A stretch of 64,000 nt of DNA, taken from positions 5,274,001-5,338,000 of the forward strand of contig JAJNNQ010000002.1 of NCBI GenBank assembly GCA_027886175.1, in the 5' to 3' direction. Positions 52,001-61,140 of this stretch are shown in pieces (positions within the stretch are counted from its first letter, which is position 1; the number at the start of each line of letters is the position of its first letter). The stretch is from Phylloscopus collybita (taxonomy: Eukaryota > Chordata > Aves > Passeriformes > Phylloscopidae). The notes under the pieces were generated by a model that was given only the letters and a program-made list of their open reading frames with translations, did not search any database and was not told the origin of the DNA. The position numbers and the translations under genes were made by a program.

Positions 52001-55000
52001 CTGTCACATCTGAAGATTCATCTTTAGCAACACTAAACTTTATCTCCTTGTATTCAACATCCTGTACTCTGAAAACTGAACCAGCGACCATGCAGCTTTT
52101 AGCGGTTTATACAAGTTTCATTCCTCCAAAAGACTGGTTCCTGATTTCTGACGTCCAGAGACTCCCATGTGGGCTTCCAGAGATTCAGTTCTGCATGGTG
52201 GGAAGCACAGAAAAAATGCCCAAGCATCCATACCTTCCCATTCCCTTCTTTGTCCACACTGTATTGAAAAGGTTATATACTTATCCCTTAACTCAGGTCA
52301 TTATCTACCACAGCAAAACAATAACTTTGAGGCAAGCTTCATGTCATAAAATCATACTTTATAACAAGATGCTTTCACAAAGAACACCTATTTTTCTTGT
52401 GTTTAAGCAACACAAAGCTCTTCTGGCAGATCAATGGATCCTCCTAAGTCGCCAAATTTCTTGCACAACATCAGAAATGAGTTAAAGCCCCTGTGTCCTG
52501 TAAATACAACCACCTGACATTTTGCTGCTAAATTCTAATCTGAAATAATACCCAATGTACAAGCATTCTAACCTCACCTTTATATAGGGAATTTACAATT
52601 TTTTGCTTCTTCTTGTCACTTAAAGACTACCAAGAGAGATTCATGCACGGTAATTCTGCCCCCCACTTTGGATAAAGTCCCAACTTTGAACACCCAGGCT
52701 CATGTTTTTCATGGAGTTTGACAAGCATCTTTGAATGCCAGGACCAAAGAGCCAAGGAAGGAGTTTTATGAAAAACAGCTGGTGTTCACTGACTGTGGGC
52801 AAGTTCATCCTCATTCCTAAAAGTTGCTTAATTTCACCCATCTACTTTCCATAAGGATGTGGTCAATGTTCATGAGGAAACCTAGTAAAAGGCAAAGTGC
52901 TGCTATGCAGAATCCCATGATCTGGATGGTTCTGACTTGGAGCATGTGTACTGGGTTGGAGCTCTGTCAGTAAATTTCACTTCTGCTGCTCAGGTAGAAT
53001 CAGGGTATAGGATGATCTGCAGAAAGTTCAGTTCTGATGAGTTTAGCAGGCTTAGGAGGCTGTTGGAAGGACTGGAGAGGAGATTACAGGAGAGATTATT
53101 TCAAGATACGTCTTCTTTCAGTACAAGCCGCAACCACTGAAAGGATTCTGCAAATTGGACTCCCTAAAATGCAACCACCTCAGCCCCTTGCTTCTTGTTC
53201 TCTTAGAGCCTTAAGAGACACCTCAACCCCACCCCCACTGCTTTTCTGCCCCTAACTACACTACTACAGCACATTTTCCAAATTTCTCAAAAGTAATTTC
53301 ATGCTCAGAAGATGCTACGGAACAATCAGGAAAAATTGCCATTATAAACTGCTGAAGAGACCACAGCCATCACCGGTTTTTCCATCCATTACAAAGAAGC
53401 CCTGGCAAGACAGCCTTCCCTAGAAAAAGTCTACTACTCTTCCCCTACAAATTTATGTCTTACTTATCAAAACAGCTAACTAAGTTGCTCTTCTTTACAC
53501 GCCTTCCTGGCCTGAAACATCTAGCACAGGAGATGGTGAGAAGTGCAAGGACAAGGTAATGGAGCACTACATGCAAAATTATTCAGTCTTACATCAATCT
53601 GATAAAATTTAACATGTAATATCAGTTTTTTCAGATGCCAATTGTGTTTGATGAAATCAAGTATCTGACAGTAGGCTGGGTCTCAGAGGCACAAAATACG
53701 TATCTAGCTCAGGAAGAAATAAGCCTAGTTCTCTCTGAGTGACCCCAAAGTGCCCCTTTTTTTTCTTTGCACACAACAGAACTGTGATTCTTGCCAGCCT
53801 CTGCAAAGCAGTGGGAGTAAAACATGACTAATTGGCCAGTAAAAGAATAATGGAGAAATCAAGAACAAGTTTATGCAATTTATAATTGTTGTGATTTCAG
53901 CTTAGCACTGTTTCACAGAATCTAAGTTGACAAAAAACTGTTCTCACATTTTCTTGATATCTGAAGAATGAAAAGCTATTCCACAAGGCCTGGTTTATTT
54001 TTTTCTGAAGCATCCTCTTCCCCACAGTTTTGGATGGTGCAGAGCAGCAATCGGTTAGCACTATTGAAAATAGTAGGTACAGAATAGTCTAGGCTATCGA
54101 ATTCTTACTTGTACTGATGAATGTTTACTCTCATGACTATTTTATTTCAATTGAAAACTTTCTATTGACTTCACTTGTCTTTGAAACAGGATTGTGTACC
54201 TTAGAGAATACCCCATCATGCTGATTAATAATTAAATGAATCCATACAGTACTTATTCACTGACAGCTCTTTATTTGGAGGTCCAGAGGCATCAATAATG
54301 AAAACTCCTCTGCAAGACTGGCAAAGCTGTCAGCAGCAGATGTTGAAGATTAGGCAGCCATGAGGAAAGAAATAAATATAATATAGGATGGTTTACATAT
54401 CAACTGTATGTAGGTCTATCAATGATCAGGGGAACTACCTCTCCCTAACCTTTACATCAGAGAAAACAGCAGTCAACTATCTTTATCAGCATGGGTGAAT
54501 GCAGATGTCAGAGCTGGCCAGAGCACTCCCTGGCTACACAGCATTGCTCAGAAACTCTGACTTTCCACTAACAAACTAAACTGGAGTCAACTGACTACAA
54601 AACATCCCCAAAGGAAGCACTAGCATGGCCTGAAATAGTAGCTGTTCACCAGTTCAGCTCCAGGATTCTAAAATTTTCTATGGAAAAGTGACACAACCAT
54701 CTCAGTTACTGAACCACAGGCATCAAGACAGATTCACTATCTACATGCATTTCTGAAAAATGGAAGAAAGAAAGCTTTTGACTTATTAACTCCTCATAGC
54801 TAAACTTATTCTTTACCATTCCAGGTGGATTTTACTATCTGAGGACAAATACATCAGAGAAAAAAAAAGAAAAAAAGATGTGTCTAACTGGTTTATATCT
54901 TGTTGACTAATAAATATCTAAACAAAATATACAGGGCAGACTCCTCTCCCCAGTCCAGTTTCAAGAATTTGTTAATGCAGAATTGTACCCTGATGCACAC

Positions 55001-56312
55001 AAACCACCTCAGGAATCTTCCAGACTTCCTATCACTCTCTTCTTCCAAGAACTAGACTTCAAGTTGTAAGAGTTGTTATTTCTGGAGCTGCATCAAACTG
55101 TCCTCCCTAAACTGTTTTATTTTTCTTAATTTAAAAATCTTAGCTCCCTTTAACAAGGTGAAAACAAAGATGACAAGGAAATGGAAAGGAAGAGACAACT
55201 AAAGACACATAAGAATAATCACTGCTTACAGGCAAGCTACCTCATCAAGGTGGATTAAGGTGAAAGAGAAAGACCAAAATCCACACTCCTCAACCTCCAT
55301 CTCCCATCTGTTTTACAGATTATATACTCCTGTAACTCTGGATTCCTCTTTCCTGAGCACTGCAAACCCACAATGCTTCCAAAAGCCCTCTACCTTGCTT
55401 CTGTACCCTTTCCTATGTGCAATTAGCCTTCTACTAAAATACTGCAAAGTCAAAGTGAAATGTTTCCAACAAGAACAGTCTCTCAAAGGTTAACAGTAGT
55501 TAGTACTTACTGCTCAACCCTGACCTCCATTTTATGGCAGTCCTGAACATACACGGAATGACTTCTGCCACAACTGTGACTAAACCTTCTGTACACAAGA
55601 CAAGGCTGACATGGCAGTGACAACACCTAGCACACCTATTATTTGACCCAGATCAAGGACCTTTGAAAAGGTTAGAAAATATTCTACGTTCATTCATTCC
55701 CTCATCACTCTCCTTGACCACTGCCAGTGTCTTCTCGCATGCTAAACACATTCTCAATAGTGCCACAAAACCCTGCTCACAAAATTGCCCCACTCAAGCC
55801 TAAGGGCAAGGTGAATAAAATAAAGCTCCAACCTTATTCCTTCTCATTTCTCCCAGATACACCATTCTTGTGTAGTCCCATCCAAGCCATCCCTTCCCCC
55901 TGCCCCATCCTCTTTGTTCTGCCAAATACATCACATCCTTTCACCCTGTTCCTCCTGCTTCAAAAAAGCCTTCAGACTGTATTAAACTCAGTACCCTCAC
56001 AAGTCACTTGATTCAAAGGCAGCAGATTTCTGCAGAATTGTAAGCCTAAATAAGAATTCTGTTTGAGGTTTTCTGAATTCTGGAAAAAATACAGCTCCCT
56101 TTCCTCCTAGTCTAATTCTACCAGAATAGTTATTCCCAGAACTGCCCTCTTCATAGTTTTTCCCATTTTTTTCTATGGCATCTGATATTACATGCTAACA
56201 GGGACTGCAAACTGGTTATCTATAAACTATACATTAACTATATAAACCAGGCAGTAATAACCTGCTCTCACATGCACTTCTTCCTAAACAGAGTCTTCCA
56301 AAAGCAACCTAC

Positions 56313-56345
56313 CTTTTCTTTTTATAGCATGGGGGTAGTTGGGGC
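56313..56345 (-). other. KMT2C: Candidate 33-nt in-frame microexon of KMT2C
   Basis: On the minus strand a long pyrimidine tract (CTTTTTTTCCCCTTG followed by about 9 T) leads to ATTTCCAG|, then 33 nt, then AAAAG|GTAGGT. The unit enters and leaves in phase 2, so it can be included without shifting frame before exon 2. The in-frame codons read PQLPPCYKKK plus the split Arg codon, followed by PRSRGK of exon 2, making the basic run KKKRPRSRGK. It lies 3.6 kb downstream of the CpG-island exon. Splice signals are strong, but inclusion is inferred only. Confidence 0.4.
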
Positions 56346-59300
56346 CTGGAAATAAAAAAAAACAAGGGGAAAAAAAGGAGAGAAAAAAGAAGATCCAGAG
56401 TAAAAACAACATGGAAGTGTTTGTGGTTGGAAGAACACATTGAGCTCCATCTAAAACAAAGAATTCATTCCTGAAACTGAATTATACCCAAGAACTGCAA
56501 GTCCTGGCTAAACAAACAAATAAATACACAAGCAGACTCTCCCTTTCTTCCATGCCTTTAGCTTCTCTAATTAAGTAATGCTACACAAGGATACACCTTT
56601 TAACACTTGGAAATCAGGATGAAAATGTGGGACAAAGAGGCCAGCGTGAAATCTTTTATTTTCTAGCTATATTACAAAAGCACCATCAGCACAAACCACT
56701 CTTACTGTGTAACATTTCACCAGTGAGTACAAACAAGACGGGGACTTCCCTGAAGAGACAGAAACGCAGAGTGCTATAACTAACTTCCAACAGACCTTAT
56801 GGGGGGAGTCAAATATTCTCCAAATGTGTGGTATTATCCATGCTTGTGCCTGGCATTGGACCTCAACACTGAGATGAAACAAAAAAAAAATTCTAACAAC
56901 GCCACATATAATTATGCTCCATTTTTTCAACCAAAGATACTTCCAAAGGACAAAGCTTAACTGTGATGTTCTGCCACTCAACTCCATCTGAGACATCAGG
57001 AGAAAAAAAAAAAAATCTGTCAAGACCACTAAAAGACACATCTGTTTGCTGAATACATTCCACATCAGATTACCAAACACAAAGACGTGCACACTGTCAA
57101 ACAGAAGGCGCTCACCTATTCCCAACCCCACGTGACTGCTTCTCTGCCACGCCGCTTTCCCTACCCCATTTCCATGACATTTCCTGGTTCACCTCAGCCG
57201 GCCCAGGGAGCACCACTGCGGCACAGCAAATGCCATGAATCGCAAGAAGACATCTGATATCTGTGATATCACACGCTGGGATCCTGCCAGAGAACCTCAA
57301 CATGCCAGAAGGATTTCGCAGAGGAAAGACAGAATTATAAAAGACTAGCTGAAGGCCCACTGTCAAACCGGATTTCAATACTTCTTTCTTCAAACGCCCC
57401 ACGTTCCAGGGTTTCCAGGAGCTTTAGTAATTACTAAAATTGGAACTGCCCAGATAAAACAAAAGAGTGTCTTTCAGCTTGTTGAGAGTGTGCTTTTGAC
57501 AACACTCCAGAGTTAGTCCCCCAACCTCTTGGGCTGCGTATTCTACATTAAATGGTATATACATCAAATACATACTCTTCCATGCTAAGAGTTTTCTATC
57601 CACACTTTCAGAACAGGAAACCAGAATTGCAAAGCCGTAAGATTTGACAGCAGTCATGAGAAAAGAATACTTTAACCATTATTTTTAAATAGCTGAATAA
57701 ATTAAATACAGTAAGTCTGGAAATACACATAAAGCACATACTGGATGGTCCTTTTAGCCTGAAACAAAAGGAAAAACAAATACATGGCTGCTTTTAATTT
57801 CTGCTTAGCCACGTACCCTTAAGAGATAATTTTCAGGCAAGTCCAATGAACGGTCACATTAAGAAACTGTACGTGATGCAACTACTTTCTGCTGGCATAT
57901 TATGTAAATGACAATAATACCACCCCCCGTGTCTTCCTCTCCAAAAAAAAAAAAAAACGCTCCCAAAGAACATCTTGCTAAAACTCTGCAGGAGTTTCTG
58001 CTTAGTAGAGAATAATACAGAAAAAAAATAAAAAAAAAGGAAAAGGCAAGGAAAAAAATATAAGTCAACTGAGTGCAGAGTCTGACAAAATAATTACACA
58101 AAATGAAATACTGCTACTACCAAAAAAATAGAGTATTTTGACCTAAAAGCACCTATATTTAATGCTGGCAGAATATTAGGTATTACTTTGCACACAACAG
58201 ACAAAATAAAGAATACTCATAAAATAGTTTACAAAGATGACCTGTGAGACAAGGAACTAAAAACTACACGCACTCAAACTCCCAAGTATATTCTCAAAAG
58301 AAAGGCCATTTAAAACAAAGTAGTAAAAGATGCATAACCAAACCCTTTAAAAACAAACGTACAGGAGTCATCAGTGAAGTTACTGAATGGCACTCAGATG
58401 CAGCTGATCATACAGCACTGACAAAAAAAGTCTATCTTGTATCCTGCTTCTATCTTACTAGTATATGGTTAAAGTATTGCAGTCTGGGAGCTGCAGTTAT
58501 TTTCTGTAGCAAGTGTATTTTATTGTGCAGGAGCATCAAACAGCACACACGATCATCACCATGATGTACACACAGCACAAAGACCCCTGCACGTAACCTC
58601 CAGCTTAGGAGCTGTGTGTACTTCAATAGCCAGCATTGTACAGAGGCACTGAGAACCTTTAAATGTCTGCCCAGTTGTTTCAGTTTTGCTATAGGAGAAT
58701 GAACCCACTACTGCTTTATTTCTTTACATGAGAAAGCCCCAAACTACATTCATACTATCTTCAGTTCTTTCAACAACTCTATGCCAAATAACAGTATTCT
58801 AAGGAAAAAAAAAATGAAGTTAAACAAAAATCTAAACTAACTAAGGAACGTTTTTCAATTATGTAAGAATCCAGTTAGAGTGTTAACTAATGATTCACTG
58901 GTGAGCGTGTAGTGTTCAGTATCCAAGCATAAAGCATAAGACTGAAGGAGTTTTTCAGGAAAATACAAAACACTCCACAAATTAACTGGTTCATATTTTG
59001 AAACCATAGGTTGTTATGTTGGGTGGGTTTCTTTAATCAACCTGCTACAAAGTAAGGCCATTGGAAAAAAGGGTAGCTAGCCTCTCATACTGCCCAAATA
59101 AAAAAAGAAATAAGACTTTTTTCTTTACAGTTGTACTAAGTTTGTTAAAGCCAGCCAGTTACATAACACTTACTTTGACTTATGACCTATTTGCTCACTG
59201 CTCATATAAAAATCATCATATATGATGCTCTGACCATCCATTATGTACTAGAAATATAGTTTATTTTTTAAGCGTTTTTTATTTTTCTCTCTTAGTTTAG

Positions 59301-59932
59301 AACTACAGTTTAAACCAGTGGGAGGATCTCCTAAAATTAACACTATACAGGTATGCTCTGAAAGCATGCAAAATTAAAATGGCACGCTCTTCAAAAATAG
59401 CTTGCACAGAATACTTCAAAATATTAAAGAAAAATTAACCCTATCTCCATTTTCCATCTCTACAGTATTTACATCAGGACAAGTGACAAAAAATATAAAA
59501 AGAAAAAAAAATAGTTGTTCTAAAGCTAACATATAAAGTCGTATTTTTAAAAGAATTTCAGCGGGCACACGTGTGTAGGTGTACCCGGGGCAGCGCTGAC
59601 CGGATGCCCGGCTGCGCCCGGGTCAGAGAGAGCGGGGCTTTTGTGGTTCTTTCTCCCACCCACCACCCTCCTTTTCCTTATTTTTATTTTGTAAACGGCC
59701 GCGGATTATCCAGCGAGCGTGTAACTTGAACCTCTACACCCACGTCTGGACGCGGGTCCGGGTTTTTTTCTGACCAAACGGCGTCGAATTCGCCGTGCCG
59801 AGTGTCAGCGGCGCCCAGTCCCCACGCCAAGTTTGCCGCCCGGTCCCGGCGGGTCCCCCGTCCCCGGGGAGCCCCTTCCCGCTGTCACCGCCTGCCCTCG
59901 ATACAAAGAAGTTCAGCGGCAGCCGTACTCAC

Positions 59933-60120
59933 CCCCGGCGAACTGGCTCTGCGCGACATCGCCCAGCGCCGCGGAACCGCTCGCAAATCCCCTCTGGAAA
60001 ATGGAGGGGCTGGCACCGGTGCGATCCGGAGGGAAGAGAAGTTATTTACATGCCAGGGCCCGAGCCCAGCGCGGAGCGGAGACGCCGATGCTCAGCACTG
60101 CCCGCGGTCTGCCATGTTCG
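59933..60120 (-). other. KMT2C: Putative KMT2C 5' exon (non-coding relative to exon 2; 5' edge unknown)
   Basis: The low end is set by a consensus donor CCGGGG|GTGAGTACGG in the CpG island. In the phase needed for exon 2, the frame has a TAA at 60046-60048 and no ATG after it. This exon therefore cannot supply the canonical start; translation would have to begin in a later exon or at the exon 2 ATG. Three ATGs in other frames are present at 60115, 60051 and 59959 (coordinate of the A). The true upper boundary is not visible, and the 60120 value is a placeholder just above the first ATG. This may be an alternative promoter exon, with the mammalian-type coding exon 1 elsewhere. Confidence 0.45.
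60092..60115 (-). other. Short upstream ORF (MADRGQC)
   Basis: ATG at 60113-60115 followed by six codons and TGA, with A at -3 and G at +4, lies in the putative 5' exon. A minimal start-stop element ATGTAA follows at 60046-60051. If transcribed, both could lower translation of the main frame. Confidence 0.3.
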
Positions 60121-60334
60121 TGCCGCTCGCTCGGCGCTCCCCCGGCCGCTGCCCCGGGGCCTCGGGCGGCTCTACAGGGCCCCCCCCATGGCGGCGCCGC
60201 CGGGGAGCGATGCGCCACAGCCCCGATCGCCGCGGAACTTCGGCTCCGGGATCCTCCCCGAACCAGGCTGGGGCCGCCGGCGGAGGAGGGCGGAGGGGGA
60301 GGGGAGCGGGGAGAAGGGGAGGGGAAAGGAAAGG

Positions 60335-60367
<33 letters not shown>

Positions 60368-60401
60368 AAAAAAAAATAGGAGAAAAAAAAAAAAAAAAAA
60401 A
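60335..60401. repeat. Poly-A tracts inside the CpG island
   Basis: A28 at 60335-60362, A10 at 60367-60376 and A19 at 60383-60401, separated by short purine spacers and preceded by a G/A-rich run (gggggaggggagcgggg type). The minus strand would be poly-T/pyrimidine. Confidence 0.95.
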
Positions 60402-60872
60402 GAGCCGAGGGAGAGAAAGTAGATCCGACGCAGCCGGGCGCCGCCAATGTGCGGACCGGAGCGCTGCGGCAGGAGCGGGGCCGCCCGCGCTCGGGAGGCG
60501 GAGCGGCGGCGGCCGGAGGCGCAGCGCCCCCGCCGGAGGCTCCCCCGGGCCGGCCCCCGCCCCGCACCCCCGCACGGGCCCGCACGTCCCGGCGGGCGAA
60601 CCCGGGGACGAACCCGGGAAGCGAGAGCGGGAGCGCCCGGCCGCTCCCCCCGCCGGCCCTGGCCGGGAGCACCCTCCGAGCGCGGCGGGCGGCAGCGCTC
60701 CCGCTCCCTTCCCCCCACGCCCGCACTTTTCCATTTAACAAAGCGGCGCAACCGAAAGTTACGTTTCCATAGACGCCAGCCGCTTTCCTGGCGGCCCCTC
60801 CTCGGCTGCTGGGGTGGCTCTAGGAAAACCAAGGTTTCATCCGTGAAAGATTAACGTGGGACTCCGGGGATC

Positions 60873-60875
<3 letters not shown>

Positions 60876-60915
<40 letters not shown>
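60876..60915. repeat. Poly-T tract next to the CpG island
   Basis: 40 consecutive T, lying directly against the 3' end of the minus-strand CR1 at 60917. Confidence 0.95.
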
Positions 60916-60916
60916 C

Positions 60917-61140
60917 TTCACAGAACCCTTTGGGTTGGAGATCAGCTACTTCAAGCCCTGTCCAAGGCAGAGTCACCTGGAGCAGGTGACACAAGAACGA
61001 GTCCAGGTGGGCTTGGAATGTCTCCAGCAAGGGGAGACTCCATGACCTCCCTGGGCAGCCTCTTCCAGCGCTCTGCCACTCTCAACGTGAAGAAGTTCTT
61101 CCTCATGCTGAGGTGAAACTTCTTGGTGTTTAGTTTTGTG
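60917..61140 (-). mobile_element. CR1 LINE fragment
   Basis: The plus strand reads cacagaaccctttgggttgg, ctacttcaagccctgtccaa, tctccagcaaggggagactc, ctgggcagcctcttccagcg and gtgaagaagttcttcctcat. This is the reverse complement of a CR1 3' end. It sits just upstream of the CpG island. Confidence 0.88.

Larger units (their letters stand above)
30699..59932 (-). other. KMT2C: KMT2C intron 1
   Basis: A 29.2-kb interval between exon 2 and the donor of the CpG-island exon. Three candidate alternative exons lie within it (34966-35043, 46123-46193, 56313-56345). Other contents are a CpG cluster at 38879-38940, homopolymers at 42028-42054, 48643-48659 and 49018-49059, a (TTTA)n tract near 44416-44434 and an unclassified GC-richer stretch at about 31370-31720. 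Recognisable CR1 is absent here, unlike introns 2-4. The rest is plain AT-rich intron. Confidence 0.7.
1..60120 (-). other. KMT2C: KMT2C (MLL3) gene, 5' portion
   Basis: Four minus-strand exons read continuously across canonical GT/AG junctions and match the N-terminus of human KMT2C as I recall it (for example EDEDSMDGLE, KEQSAEED, EQLCAFCYCGE, DELSLVGLP). KMT2C is the very large (about 4,900 aa) nuclear catalytic subunit of an MLL3/4 COMPASS-like complex that monomethylates histone H3 lysine 4 at enhancers. Only the first roughly 160 residues after exon 1 are encoded here; all catalytic domains lie beyond position 1. Exon order on the minus strand runs from high to low coordinates. The upper limit is provisional because the transcription start was not determined. 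The paralogue KMT2D is excluded by the exon 2/3 sequence, which is KMT2C-specific. Confidence 0.93.
59560..60830. promoter_or_regulatory. KMT2C: CpG island, probable KMT2C promoter
   Basis: An abrupt 1.3-kb block of very high GC and CpG density in AT-rich DNA, interrupted by A-tracts at 60335-60362 and 60383-60401. It has no obvious TATA box. A CCAAT motif lies at about 60442-60446 (plus orientation) and an ATGGCGGC YY1-like motif at 60188-60195 (plus orientation). Its distance from exon 2 (about 29 kb) and the strong minus-strand donor at its edge fit the 5' end of KMT2C. Divergent transcription toward higher coordinates is possible, but I see no gene there. Confidence 0.75.

Noticed and set aside
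60475..60492. RGRP-like (AT-hook core) peptide in one minus-strand frame of the CpG island as the missing KMT2C exon 1
   Set aside because: The flanking residues do not match the known exon, no GT donor of usable quality follows in the correct phase, and the frame runs into poly-Phe.
59833..60738. 301-codon plus-strand ORF, and long minus-strand ORFs, in the CpG island
   Set aside because: Low-complexity Pro/Arg/Gly/Ala translation with Lys or Phe runs from the A-tracts. Several frames are open at once, as expected for GC-rich DNA with few stop codons, and there is no recognisable domain.
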